Assembly: GCA_005697215.1 (NCBI GenBank)
Contig: CP040003.1
Span: forward strand, 186,001-250,000
DNA length: 64,000 nucleotides
DNA from: Candidatus Saccharibacteria bacterium oral taxon 488
Lineage (GTDB): Bacteria > Patescibacteriota > Saccharimonadia > Saccharimonadales > Saccharimonadaceae
Direction of reading: 5' to 3'
Every line of letters begins with the position of its first letter. Position 1 is the stretch's first letter. Positions 33,487 through 42,839 of the stretch are shown here, one piece after another. The notes beneath the pieces are model-generated. The model saw nothing but the letters and a program-made list of their open reading frames with translations, was not told where the DNA came from and ran no database searches. The position numbers were made by a program, and so were the translations under genes.

Positions 33487-34086
33487 GTGACAAATAGTAC
33501 TCAGCCATGTTCGACCAAGCTCAACGTTACGGGCAATGGTACACCAAATATTGGACTGACGTTTACCGGATCAAATATTCCGGCTGGTGGGTCAATTGGT
33601 CAGGTGTTGATGAAAAAGTCGGCGGCAGATTGTGATGTTGCGTGGAGAAGCTTGCCGCAAGAAACGATGTTTGCTGGCTCGATCGGTGTCGGTAATGGTA
33701 ACATCACGGCGGTGAATATTAATGCTGACACTTATACAGCCATTCCGATGACAACGATCACCACGAATACCGGCGGTGGCACCTGGGATCCAGTGAATCA
33801 CACGTATACCATTCCAAGCGACGGTGTATATTTCATCCGTTCCAGTATTCGTACCGTTGACAACTCGCCGATGCGTAACATTTACCAAATTGTTAATGAT
33901 GTGAACGGTGATCGTCCAGAGGGCACGTGGTCATCTAACCAAGCTGGTGTCCGTCGTTCGACGCTGCCATATTCACGGATGATGCGGGCCACGGCTGGCA
34001 CCAAACTAAAGTTGATCGTCGTATCAGACCTCCAGAGTGTGCAACTTAGCGACGCAAGCCTGACAATCACCAAGCTTTCAAACTAG
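33487..34086 (+). CDS. C1q/TNF-like head domain of the collagen-like protein (separated by TAA)
   Basis: A 199-residue open stretch in the same frame as 32041-33435. The 17 codons between the TAA and the GTG at 33487 still read Gly-X-Y repeats. After a Cys-containing linker the last 130 residues look like a C1q/TNF-type jelly roll (TYTIPSDGVYFIRSSIRT, KLKLIVVSDLQSVQLSDASLTITKL), the usual trimeric head of bacterial collagen-like proteins. The GTG has no good ribosome site, so this is better seen as the C-terminal part of one gene than as a separate gene. Confidence 0.65.
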   Translation: MTNSTQPCSTKLNVTGNGTPNIGLTFTGSNIPAGGSIGQVLMKKSAADCDVAWRSLPQETMFAGSIGVGNGNITAVNINADTYTAIPMTTITTNTGGGTWDPVNHTYTIPSDGVYFIRSSIRTVDNSPMRNIYQIVNDVNGDRPEGTWSSNQAGVRRSTLPYSRMMRATAGTKLKLIVVSDLQSVQLSDASLTITKLSN

Positions 34087-34143
34087 TGAAGTTAGCAGTC
34101 AAGTTAGCGAGATAAATTATCGTATATCTGCTACAATGATACC

Positions 34144-35439
34144 ATGTTAGATATTCGCTTTATTCGAGATAACGCCGAGGCAGTGCAGACTGCGGCGAAA
34201 CACAAGGGGTGTGACGTGTCTATTGCGACATTGTTGCAATTAGACGACGAGCGTCGTGAGGCGCAGCGGCAGGTTGATGAGTTGCGCCAGCAGCGTAATG
34301 AGATTGCTGCGCAGATGAAGGGCGGCAAGCCTGAGCCGGGTCTGATTGAGCAGGGCAAGGCCATCAAGGCCAAGCTGAGCGGGCTTGAAGCTCAGTTGAG
34401 TGACATCGAGGGACGCTTTATAGCACTGCTAAAGCAAGTCCCCAATATGCCGCACGCTGACGTGCCAGTTGGTCTCAGCGAGGACGAGAATGTGGAAGTC
34501 AAGGTCGTCGGCGACATTCCAACCTTTGATTTTGCGCCGAAAAATCACTACGAAATTGCCGAGGCAAAAGGCTGGCTCGACAAAGAGCGGGCCGCCAAGG
34601 TTGCTGGTGCTCGTTTTGCTTATATCATGGGGGATTTGGTGTTGTTGCAACAGGCGATTATCCAGTTTGTGATCACATCTCTCACGAACCCAGCGGTGAT
34701 CAAAGAGATTGCCGAAAAGGCTGGCCTTGATGTCAACACAAAACCATTCATCCCAGTACTGCCGCCATTGATGATCCGGACTGAGCCGTATGATCAGATG
34801 GATCGCCTCCAGCCGAGTGATGATCGCTACAAGATTGAGGGCGAGGAACTGTGGCTACAGGGAAGTGCTGAGCATGTGCTCGGTAGTATGCATGCTAGTG
34901 AGATTTTTGACGCCAAGCAGTTGCCGTTACGATACCTAGGCTTTGCGACTAGTTTTCGAAAAGAAGCAGGGACCTATGGTAAGGACATGGAGGGTCTGAT
35001 TCGGATGCACCAGTTTGATAAGCTGGAGATGGAGAGCTTCACCGAGGCGAAGGATAGTTATAACGAGCACCTGCTATTTATCGCGATTCAAGAATGGCTT
35101 TTGGCTCAGCTCAAGCTACCGTACCATGTCCTGATGAAATGCACTGCTGATATCGGCAAGCCAAATGCGCGCGGTGTTGACATGGAAGTCTGGCTACCGG
35201 GTCAGGGCAAGTACCGCGAGACGCATACTGCTGATTACATGACGGATTATCAGGCGCGCCGCTTGATGACGCGGGTGCGCACGGACAACGGAGTTGAATT
35301 GATCCACACGAATGATGCGACGGCCTTTGCGCTGGGACGCTGCATGGTGGCGATTATCGAAAATTACCAGACCGCAGAGGGTGATGTCGTGATACCAGAA
35401 GCACTTCGTCCGTATATGAATGGCCGCGAGATGATATAA
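34144..35439 (+). CDS. serS: Seryl-tRNA synthetase
   Basis: A 431-residue class II synthetase. An N-terminal coiled-coil arm (residues 30-100: DDERREAQRQVDELRQQRNE) grips the long variable arm of tRNA(Ser). The catalytic core shows LPLRYLGFATSFRKEAG (motif 2 region) and HTNDATAFALGRCMVAIIENYQ (motif 3). The extended -10 TGCTACAAT (34132-34137) ends 6 bases before the ATG, so the mRNA is predicted leaderless. Length is normal. Confidence 0.97.
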   Translation: MLDIRFIRDNAEAVQTAAKHKGCDVSIATLLQLDDERREAQRQVDELRQQRNEIAAQMKGGKPEPGLIEQGKAIKAKLSGLEAQLSDIEGRFIALLKQVPNMPHADVPVGLSEDENVEVKVVGDIPTFDFAPKNHYEIAEAKGWLDKERAAKVAGARFAYIMGDLVLLQQAIIQFVITSLTNPAVIKEIAEKAGLDVNTKPFIPVLPPLMIRTEPYDQMDRLQPSDDRYKIEGEELWLQGSAEHVLGSMHASEIFDAKQLPLRYLGFATSFRKEAGTYGKDMEGLIRMHQFDKLEMESFTEAKDSYNEHLLFIAIQEWLLAQLKLPYHVLMKCTADIGKPNARGVDMEVWLPGQGKYRETHTADYMTDYQARRLMTRVRTDNGVELIHTNDATAFALGRCMVAIIENYQTAEGDVVIPEALRPYMNGREMI

Positions 35440-35457
35440 TGGAGTCTAGGAGGGTAT

Positions 35458-35700
35458 ATGGCACTGACGAACGATGACAAGCAATGGATCAAGGGTGCGA
35501 TCGCTGATGGCATGGTTGAAGGCAGACTACAGGCACTGACGAACGACATTAAAGAGATATACGATGTTATTTACGGTAAGCCGAACAAATCATTTATGAG
35601 CGCCAGCTTTGCCAAAATGTCATCGAAAGAAAAGCTGCTCGTGATTAACGAAGAATTACTAAAAATGGCGAAGGACGCGGGCGTTGTTTTGCCGCGCTAG
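35458..35700 (+). CDS. Small conserved-looking soluble protein, unknown function
   Basis: An 80-residue protein, largely helical and charged (MALTNDDKQWIKGAIADGMV at the start). AGGAGGG (35448-35454) is a strong ribosome site, and TGATATAAT (-10 at 35435-35440) overlaps the end of serS. It directly precedes hpf by about 20 bases and may be cotranscribed with it. No domain recognised. Confidence 0.75.
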   Translation: MALTNDDKQWIKGAIADGMVEGRLQALTNDIKEIYDVIYGKPNKSFMSASFAKMSSKEKLLVINEELLKMAKDAGVVLPR

Positions 35701-35721
35701 CACGTGATAAGAGGAGGAACC

Positions 35722-36096
35722 ATGATCAAAGATATTACCATTACTGGCGTCAAATACGAATTGACGGACACCACAAAGAAATACGTCGAGCGCAAAATCG
35801 GTGCGTTGGGCAAGTACTTGCCACGACATGCCCGCAAGAGCGCCACCGCTGACGTGAAGATTAAGCAGATTGATAATCCTGGCGGCAACAAGTACGAGGT
35901 TGAGGTGATTATCAATGTGCCAGACAAGAAAATCACCGCTAAAGATTCGACAATGAATGTGCTAGCAGCAGTCGATATCGTTGAGGCGAAGCTGAATGGG
36001 CAGCTACGTAAGTATAAGGATGATGTGTTGGCGCACGTTGGCAGCAGCCGCAGCGTACTGGCACGGTTCAAGCGCGGTTTCCAGCGCGAGCAGTAG
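35722..36096 (+). CDS. hpf: Ribosome hibernation promoting factor (HPF/RaiA family, short form)
   Basis: A 124-residue protein with the HPF beta-alpha-beta fold: start MIKDITITGVKYELTD, then YVERKIGALGKYLPRH and a C-terminal helix with VLARFKRGFQREQ. It binds the 30S decoding centre and silences ribosomes under stress. It lacks the C-terminal dimerisation domain of long HPF. The ATG at 35722 has GAGGAGG directly upstream; a GTG at 35704 is in frame but upstream of that site. A terminator follows. Confidence 0.93.
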   Translation: MIKDITITGVKYELTDTTKKYVERKIGALGKYLPRHARKSATADVKIKQIDNPGGNKYEVEVIINVPDKKITAKDSTMNVLAAVDIVEAKLNGQLRKYKDDVLAHVGSSRSVLARFKRGFQREQ

Positions 36097-36125
36097 AAGG
36101 GGTTTAAATCAACCCCTTTAATTTT
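36097..36125 (+). terminator. Terminator after hpf
   Basis: AAGGGGTT (36097-36104), a 6-base loop and AACCCCTT (36111-36118), followed by TAATTTT. Confidence 0.8.
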
Positions 36126-36191
36126 CTAGCCCTGCACGGTATAATTGTATACAGTTTTGAAAATGCCTGAAAGTGAGGGAGTTTTGAGTTT

Positions 36192-38822
36192 ATGGCAATG
36201 ACACAACAAAAGGCGCTGAGTAAGATTTTTGGCGATCCGCAGAAGAAGATTTTGAAGCGGCTGCAGAAGCAAGTTGACGTAATTAACGGTCTGTCTGAGA
36301 AATATGAAAAAATGTCGGACAAAGAGCTGCAGGAACAAACGGAAGCACTGAAGAAGCGTTTGACAAAGAAGAATGTGACGCTGGACACTATTTTGCCAGA
36401 CGCCTTTGCAGTGGTGCGCGAAGCCGCCAAGCGCGTCATCGGCGAGCGTCCGTACGATGTCCAGCTAATCGGCGGCATGGTTCTTCATGAGGGCAATGTG
36501 GCCGAGATGAAGACTGGCGAGGGTAAGACTTTGGTGGCGACGCTGCCGACGTACCTCAATGCGCTGGAGGAAAAGGGCGTTCACGTGGTGACCGTCAATG
36601 ATTATCTGGCGCAGCGCGACGCTGGCTGGATGGGTCAGGTGTATGACTTTTTGGGCTTGACAACTGGCGTGATCATCAACGAAGCGTCGTTTATCTATGA
36701 CAAAGAGTATGATAATGAGCATCACGACGATCCGCGCATGCGTAAGCTCCGCCCAGTCACTCGTAAGGAAGCTTATGCGGCGGACATTACATATGGTACC
36801 AACAACGAGTTTGGCTTTGATTATTTGCGCGATAACATGGTGAACGACGTTGACTTATTACGTCAGCGCGAGCTGAACTTTGCTATCGTTGACGAGGTGG
36901 ACTCAATTTTGATCGACGAAGCGCGTACGCCGCTGATCATCTCGGCGCCAGCAGCGGAAAACCCGGATAATTACTACACCTTCGCCAAAGTTGCCAGTAA
37001 ATTAGTACCAGAGGACTATGTTTTGGACGAAAAGCGCCGCAGCGTGGCCTTGACCGACGAGGGCGTGGAAAAAGTCCAAAAACTGCTGGGAATAAAAAAT
37101 TTGTACACGCCAGACCACGTGCGCAGCGTTTACCACATGGATCAGGCATTGCGAGCACAAACATTGTTCAAGCGTGACAAAGATTACGTGGTGACTAATG
37201 ACGGCGAGGTGATTATCGTTGATGAGCACACCGGTCGTTTGATGCAAGGACGCCGCTACAACGAAGGCCTGCACCAGGCAATTGAGGCCAAAGAAGGCGT
37301 ACCAGTGCTGGAAGAAAGCATGACGCTGGCGACCATTTCGTTCCAGAATTATTTCCGTTTGTACAATAAATTGAGCGGTATGACCGGTACGGCGTTCACC
37401 GAGGCGGAGGAGTTTCAACAAATTTATTCACTGGATGTCATTCAGATTCCACCGAACAAACCAGTGATTCGCGACGACAAAGAAGACCTGATTTTCAAGA
37501 CCGAAAAGGGCAAGCTGAAGGCAGTCGCCGAAGCCATCAAGGATTATCACAAGCAAGGCCGGCCAGTGTTGGTTGGTTCTGGCTCGATTGCCAAGAATGA
37601 GCAGATTGCCAAATATTTGGAAAAAGAAGGCATCAAGTTTGAGATTTTGAACGCCAAGAATAATGAGCGCGAGGCGGCTATCATCGAGAAGGCTGGTGAA
37701 AAGGGCGCGATTACCCTAGCGACAAACATTGCTGGACGTGGTACTGACATTAAGCTCGGCAAGGGCGTCAAGGAATTGGGCGGCTTGGTGGTGATCGGTT
37801 CAGAGCGGCACGAGTCACGACGCATCGACAATCAGCTGCGCGGTCGCGGCGGTCGTCAGGGCGACCCGGGCGAGACGCAGTTCTATGTATCGACCGAGGA
37901 TGATTTGATGCGAATTTTCCAGGGCGAGCGAATCGCAGCGCTGATGGATCGGTTGGGAGTCGACGAGGAAACGCCAATCCAAAACCGCGCCGTGTCAAAG
38001 ACGTTGGAGGCAGCCCAGAAACGCGTCGAGGGCTACAACTTTGATACGCGCAAAAGTGTTGTTCAGTATGACAACGTGATTAATCGCCACCGCCGCGTGG
38101 TATACGTCATGCGCCGCAAGATCTTGGAGGGCGACAATATTAAGCCGGAGATTGAACGCTTACTGCGAGCGAAAGTTCATGAACTGGCAGCGCTGCCAAC
38201 TAAGAATAATCCGGAGTTTGTCGAAGAATTTACGTCGGCCTTTCCGGTCGATGAGGCGGCCGTGCGCAAGGTTGGCCGCGAGAAAAAAGACCGTCCACGC
38301 CTCCAGAAAGCCCTGAAACTAGCACACCAGGCCTACCGGGAAAAAGATGAAGAAATCGGTACTGAAGAGTTACGCGGTGTAGAGCGCGAGGTGTATATGG
38401 CGGTGCTCGACACCCTGTGGATGCAGCACCTAGAGAATATGCAACACCTACGCGAAGGGATCCACTGGCGCAGCGTTGGCCAGCGCGATCCATTGGTAGA
38501 ATACCGGGCGGAGTCACAAAAATTGTTCACCAGCCTTCAGGAAAATCTGCGTAACGAAGTTCTGAACACAATTTTTCATATTCATAAATCTGACGCGGTG
38601 ATTCGCCAGTCGCAGGATGATGAGTATGATACCGAGCTAACGCGCCTAGCCGAAAGTGCAGTTGAGCGCGGTGTCAATGAAGTTGGTGCGGGCGAGGAAA
38701 ATCGCGACGGTGACTTTTCGGTGAAAAAGGGTAAATCTAACGCTGAGTCGAACCGCGCTAAAAACCAAGCACGCAAGAAGAAAAAAGCGCAGCGCCAAAA
38801 CCGCAAAAAGAACCGCAAATAA
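36192..38822 (+). CDS. secA: Preprotein translocase ATPase SecA
   Basis: An 876-residue motor that drives Sec export. Walker A is MKTGEGKTLVATLP (about residue 108), the DEAD-type motif is IVDEVDSILIDEARTP, and the helicase-like second domain has GRGTDIKLGKGV and the HESRRIDNQLRGRGGRQGD motif. The C-terminus lacks the Cys-rich zinc motif of many SecAs and instead ends in a Lys/Arg-rich tail (ARKKKKAQRQNRKKNRK) that may bind lipid or ribosomes (inference). The start ATG at 36192 has GAGGGAG upstream. Second in-frame ATG at 36198. Confidence 0.97.
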   Translation: MAMTQQKALSKIFGDPQKKILKRLQKQVDVINGLSEKYEKMSDKELQEQTEALKKRLTKKNVTLDTILPDAFAVVREAAKRVIGERPYDVQLIGGMVLHEGNVAEMKTGEGKTLVATLPTYLNALEEKGVHVVTVNDYLAQRDAGWMGQVYDFLGLTTGVIINEASFIYDKEYDNEHHDDPRMRKLRPVTRKEAYAADITYGTNNEFGFDYLRDNMVNDVDLLRQRELNFAIVDEVDSILIDEARTPLIISAPAAENPDNYYTFAKVASKLVPEDYVLDEKRRSVALTDEGVEKVQKLLGIKNLYTPDHVRSVYHMDQALRAQTLFKRDKDYVVTNDGEVIIVDEHTGRLMQGRRYNEGLHQAIEAKEGVPVLEESMTLATISFQNYFRLYNKLSGMTGTAFTEAEEFQQIYSLDVIQIPPNKPVIRDDKEDLIFKTEKGKLKAVAEAIKDYHKQGRPVLVGSGSIAKNEQIAKYLEKEGIKFEILNAKNNEREAAIIEKAGEKGAITLATNIAGRGTDIKLGKGVKELGGLVVIGSERHESRRIDNQLRGRGGRQGDPGETQFYVSTEDDLMRIFQGERIAALMDRLGVDEETPIQNRAVSKTLEAAQKRVEGYNFDTRKSVVQYDNVINRHRRVVYVMRRKILEGDNIKPEIERLLRAKVHELAALPTKNNPEFVEEFTSAFPVDEAAVRKVGREKKDRPRLQKALKLAHQAYREKDEEIGTEELRGVEREVYMAVLDTLWMQHLENMQHLREGIHWRSVGQRDPLVEYRAESQKLFTSLQENLRNEVLNTIFHIHKSDAVIRQSQDDEYDTELTRLAESAVERGVNEVGAGEENRDGDFSVKKGKSNAESNRAKNQARKKKKAQRQNRKKNRK

Positions 38823-38855
38823 ATCTAAAACCGGTGGGCAGAGAGCGACAGACAG

Positions 38856-40136
38856 ATGAAACATACGGTCAAAGAAATAAAATTGAAAAATGGTGCGAAA
38901 GGCCTGTTCATTGATGTGCCGGATGCGACGGTGATGAGCTTTCAGGTGCAGTTTCGAGCGGGCAATCGCTACGTTCGCGGCAAGGACATCTACGAGACGG
39001 CGCACATCATGGAGCACATGGCGTTTGGGGCGAATGAGAAGTTTCGTTCGGAGCACGCGTATGAGCAGGAGTTTACCAAGAATGGCGCCTATCATAATGC
39101 GTTCACCTCTGATTATTCAATGGTGTATGAGGCCGCCTGCGCGGATTTTGAGTGGGATCGGATTTTGGAATTACAGCGGCTGGCAATTACTACGCCGCGC
39201 TTTAATGCCGAAGAACTAGAGGCCGAGAAAGGTAACGTTCGGAGCGAGCTGACCGGCTATCTCAATAACCACAACCGCGTGATGTGGCCGCGGGTGCAGC
39301 AAGCGCTGGGCGAGGATATTTTGACATATAATCAGCGGCTGAAAACGATTGACGCGATCACGCTAAAGGATATCAAGGAGCATCATCGGCGGACGCATAC
39401 GCTCAACAATATGCGATTTGTGGTGGCGGGCAAGTTGACTGGGCGGATGGCGACGATTCGTGAATCGCTGGAGCAGTGGCAGCTAGAGCCGGGCGAGCGG
39501 TTTACCATTCCGCACGATAACCTGTCGAGTGCCGCACCGATTTTTATCCGCCGCAAGGAGGCCTCGAATCTGACATTCGGCTGGTCGATGAATTTGCCGC
39601 GTGAGCTGAGCGATGAGGATTCTGATGCTATGGGCTGCTTGAATCATATCTTGACCGGGACGATGAGCTCGCGGATTTTCGGGGCGGCGCGCAAGAAGGG
39701 GCTGGCTTACGGCGTGTTCAGCGACACCTCGGTCGGGTTTTATGATTCGGCCTGGGACTTTGGCGGCCAGGTCAACCTCGAGACAGCAGAGGCGCTGTTC
39801 GATATCATCGTGCGTGAGCTGCGCCGGGTGCTGAACGGGACGATCACCTCGGAGGACATCGAGAATGCCAAGTCGTATGCGCTGGGCCGCTATCAGATGG
39901 GGGCACAAACGGTGGCACAGGTCAGCAATTTTTATACCGGGCGTTATTTTGCCGATGATTTCGTCAAGGATTACGAGGGCGTGCCGACAGCAATTTTGGC
40001 GGTGACCGCTGATCAAATTGTTCGGGTGGCACGAGAGTTTTTTGCAGCAAATACCTGGGTGCTTGCTGGCGTGAGTAGCGGCGATAAGGAGCTGCTCGGG
40101 CGACTGCAGGAGAAGCTTGAGGGGTTGTTTGGGTAG
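38856..40136 (+). CDS. M16-family (pitrilysin-type) zinc peptidase
   Basis: A 426-residue two-domain peptidase. The inverted zinc motif HIMEH (His50, Glu53, His54) and a downstream Glu-rich helix (EELEAEKGNVRSEL) mark the active N-terminal domain; the C-terminal half carries the GLAYGVFSDTSVG-type segment of the inactive partner domain. It lacks a signal peptide, so it is probably cytoplasmic. It starts 33 bases after secA. Substrate unknown; relatives degrade peptides. Confidence 0.92.
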   Translation: MKHTVKEIKLKNGAKGLFIDVPDATVMSFQVQFRAGNRYVRGKDIYETAHIMEHMAFGANEKFRSEHAYEQEFTKNGAYHNAFTSDYSMVYEAACADFEWDRILELQRLAITTPRFNAEELEAEKGNVRSELTGYLNNHNRVMWPRVQQALGEDILTYNQRLKTIDAITLKDIKEHHRRTHTLNNMRFVVAGKLTGRMATIRESLEQWQLEPGERFTIPHDNLSSAAPIFIRRKEASNLTFGWSMNLPRELSDEDSDAMGCLNHILTGTMSSRIFGAARKKGLAYGVFSDTSVGFYDSAWDFGGQVNLETAEALFDIIVRELRRVLNGTITSEDIENAKSYALGRYQMGAQTVAQVSNFYTGRYFADDFVKDYEGVPTAILAVTADQIVRVAREFFAANTWVLAGVSSGDKELLGRLQEKLEGLFG

Positions 40137-40160
40137 GAAACATAGGAGAGGAGGCAAGAC

Positions 40161-41369
40161 ATGGGTAAGGGTAATACGAGCGAGACATGTGGACATATCA
40201 TATCGACTCAGGGGGAAAGGACTGATATTGGTCCAGCAATATCGGAGCAGGAGCGAGCGGAGCTGCTCGGGCGGATGATTGCTGATCAGGAGCGTAGTGA
40301 TGCGGCTGCTGAAACACTAGAGCGGGATATTGATAAGGGCCGCATACTAGAGGGTCGAAATGTGTTGGCACTCGTCAGTACGATCTATCGTGAAGTGCGT
40401 GATCTGCGCAGGAGTATTATAAATGGCTCGCGGCCTATCGATCCTTCCGCTGTTCATCTTGTGGCGAGTATGCCCCTTGATTATACCGACAATCTCAACA
40501 ATAGGCATAGGGATGATGCGATTTGTTTATATGAAGTATGCAAGGCGACTGAGACTAATAGGAATTCGTTGCGTCCAAAGGATGAGGAGGAGCTTATCGA
40601 AATCCATATGAAAAAGTGGCTTCAGCCGTATATCGACTCTGGGCTTATTCCCGAGAGTATTATCGAAGCGCATACAGTTAAACCGTCCTATGACGATCGG
40701 CTTCCGGTGCTTCCATATGGCTCGGTAATTTTTAGGGCTAACGTATATCCACGACAAATTGATGAAGGAGTTAAAGAGGAGGCCGTTAGTGATGCAGTGT
40801 TGCGAGAGATAGGCGAACACGCGATTCGGAGTGATGCTTCACAGCATAGTACCGCTGATTCTGAAGAGTTAACTCCACAGAACGAAGAGGTTATTTTACA
40901 GCCAGATGACCTTGCTATATTGCATTGGTGCTCCAAAATTGCTGAGTTTGCACAAGTTGTACGCCAGTGCGCCCTGGAGGATCGGCAGAAAGGGGATGGA
41001 ATATACCCTAGTGTTGCCAGCCAAGAACGGGCTATATTTATTAATCAAAACAGCGATGACAAAAACCCAACAGTTCCATCCCGGTTCCCACGCAGGCCTT
41101 TGCTACGCTATGATTTTGTGCCGCAGGTTACTGGTGACTATATCGTCGACTTTATCCGAGACGATCTTTTGCATCGCTTTCAAACCCATATAGATTCCGG
41201 ATTAATCCCTCCAGTTGCTGTTAACGTGGAGCTACGTCGGCATAAAGCGGAATCGTATGTGGTTGCCCGAGTTAGTTTTGATACTCTTAGTAAAGAGTGG
41301 GGCAAGAAGCTGCAGGAGAGAGATGTAGTCAATCCAGCGCTAGATGTTCCAATATCTCGAAGTTCTTGA
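40161..41369 (+). CDS. Orphan protein with internal duplication
   Basis: A 402-residue soluble protein I do not recognise. Two halves each contain a helix followed by the exact motif HIDSGLIPP or YIDSGLIPE and then a beta hairpin (HTVKPSYDDRLPV..; ELRRHKAESYVVARVSF), so the protein looks like a duplicated module. ATG 40161 has GAGGAGG at 40149. No signal peptide or membrane helix. The -10 of murD lies just downstream of its stop. Confidence 0.72.
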   Translation: MGKGNTSETCGHIISTQGERTDIGPAISEQERAELLGRMIADQERSDAAAETLERDIDKGRILEGRNVLALVSTIYREVRDLRRSIINGSRPIDPSAVHLVASMPLDYTDNLNNRHRDDAICLYEVCKATETNRNSLRPKDEEELIEIHMKKWLQPYIDSGLIPESIIEAHTVKPSYDDRLPVLPYGSVIFRANVYPRQIDEGVKEEAVSDAVLREIGEHAIRSDASQHSTADSEELTPQNEEVILQPDDLAILHWCSKIAEFAQVVRQCALEDRQKGDGIYPSVASQERAIFINQNSDDKNPTVPSRFPRRPLLRYDFVPQVTGDYIVDFIRDDLLHRFQTHIDSGLIPPVAVNVELRRHKAESYVVARVSFDTLSKEWGKKLQERDVVNPALDVPISRSS

Positions 41370-41385
41370 TGGTATAATAGAAACT

Positions 41386-42747
41386 ATGAAGATCATTATC
41401 GCTGGCTATGGACTTGAGGGTATATCAAGTTTGAGATATTTTCAGCAGGCTTTTCCTGATGCTGAATTTGTGATTGCTGATCAGAAAGCGGTTGAAGATG
41501 CGCCGGACGGGGTGGTAGTGCGGACTGGCGAGTCGGTGTTTGCTGAGCAGCTGCAGGATGCCGATATGGTGGTGCGAGCACCGGGTGTGCCACCGCGGCT
41601 ACTCAAAACGTCGGGCAGAATATGGTCGGCGACCAATGAGTTTTTTGACAAGTGTCCGGCGCCGATTATTGGCGTGACGGGGACGAAAGGCAAGGGTACG
41701 ACCTGTAGTCTGATCGCGGCGATCTTGCGGGCGGCCGGTCAGACGGTGTATCTGGTTGGGAATATTGGTGTGCCGGCACTGGACGCGCTACCAAACATCA
41801 CAAAGGACGACTTCGTTGTCTATGAACTATCGAGTTTTCAGCTGTGGGATCTCGAGAAGTCGCCAACCATTGCCGTGGTGTTGATGATTGAGCCAGACCA
41901 TTTGGAGGTGCATACGGATTTTGCCGAGTACCTCGACGCCAAGAAAAATATTCGTCGTCACCAGGGCATTATTGATACATGTTTATATCATCCAACGAAT
42001 AAATATTCGAAGGAAGTAGCTGCTACGCCTTTTAATGGACTATTGGATGAGCAGGGTCATGCGACGTGTGAGTATTGCGGGGGTGATGCGCTAGATTTCG
42101 CGCACCGCTATGCCGTTCCCGACGAGGATCAGGTGTATGTCCGGGATGGCTACTTCTGTGTGCAAGATCGGCGGATTTGTCGCACTGATCATTTGCGGCT
42201 ACCGGGCGCACACAACCTCGAGAACGCCTGTGCGGCGATGAGCGCGGTGGCGGAATTGCCGATCACGGTGACCGACGAGCAGTACGCGGCTGGGCTAGAG
42301 AGTTTTACGGGATTGCCACATCGATTAAAATTCGTTGCTGAGAAAAACGGCGTGAAGTATTACGATGACAGTATCGCCACCACACCGGGCAGTGCCATCG
42401 CGGCGCTGCGGGCGTTTGAAGCGCCGAAAGTGCTGATCGTCGGTGGGTACGACAAGGGGGCGGATTATGATGAAATGGCCACGGAGATTGCCAGACAAAC
42501 GGTGCGGGCGGTGGTCATTATCGGGGCGAATGCGGCGAAGATTGAGCAGTCGCTGCGTCAAGCATCGGTGACGGCGACAACAGTGGTGCTCGGCCAGACG
42601 ACGATGGTGGATGTCGTCGCCCAAGCCAGTCAATTATCTCGCCCGGGCGATGTTGTCATCCTCAGTCCGGCGGCCGCCAGCTTTGGCATGTTCAAAAATT
42701 ACGTCGACCGCGGCGAGCAATTTGTGGCGGCGGTGGAGAAGTTGTAG
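41386..42747 (+). CDS. murD: UDP-N-acetylmuramoyl-L-alanine--D-glutamate ligase
   Basis: A 453-residue Mur ligase that adds D-Glu to UDP-MurNAc-L-Ala in the cytoplasm. The ATP motif is GVTGTKGKGTTCSL, with ELSSFQL in the central domain and DSIATTPGSAIAAL plus GGYDKGADYDEM in the C-terminal domain. A 14-residue longer frame exists, but TGGTATAAT (-10 at 41373-41378) ends 7 bases before ATG 41386, so the message should start there and be leaderless. The supplier of D-Glu, murI, is nearby at 44728. Confidence 0.95.
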   Translation: MKIIIAGYGLEGISSLRYFQQAFPDAEFVIADQKAVEDAPDGVVVRTGESVFAEQLQDADMVVRAPGVPPRLLKTSGRIWSATNEFFDKCPAPIIGVTGTKGKGTTCSLIAAILRAAGQTVYLVGNIGVPALDALPNITKDDFVVYELSSFQLWDLEKSPTIAVVLMIEPDHLEVHTDFAEYLDAKKNIRRHQGIIDTCLYHPTNKYSKEVAATPFNGLLDEQGHATCEYCGGDALDFAHRYAVPDEDQVYVRDGYFCVQDRRICRTDHLRLPGAHNLENACAAMSAVAELPITVTDEQYAAGLESFTGLPHRLKFVAEKNGVKYYDDSIATTPGSAIAALRAFEAPKVLIVGGYDKGADYDEMATEIARQTVRAVVIIGANAAKIEQSLRQASVTATTVVLGQTTMVDVVAQASQLSRPGDVVILSPAAASFGMFKNYVDRGEQFVAAVEKL

Positions 42748-42803
42748 GTGGTAGTTTTGTTATAACGATCTGCCGTAGTTGAGCAACATCTTAGACCAAA
42801 ACG

Positions 42804-42832
42804 TTGACATGTTACAATAAAATATGTATAAT
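42804..42832 (+). promoter_or_regulatory. Consensus promoter 7 bases before a start codon
   Basis: TTGACA (42804-42809), a 17-base spacer and TATAAT (42827-42832): a perfect consensus pair. The start codon of the next gene follows after 7 bases (AGTTGTT) with no Shine-Dalgarno sequence, so the A of the ATG should be at or next to +1. Confidence 0.85.
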
Positions 42833-42839
42833 AGTTGTT

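Noticed and set aside
35701..35706. CACGTG as a parS core near hpf
   Set aside because: The flanks do not form the extended GTTTCACGTGAAAC palindrome.
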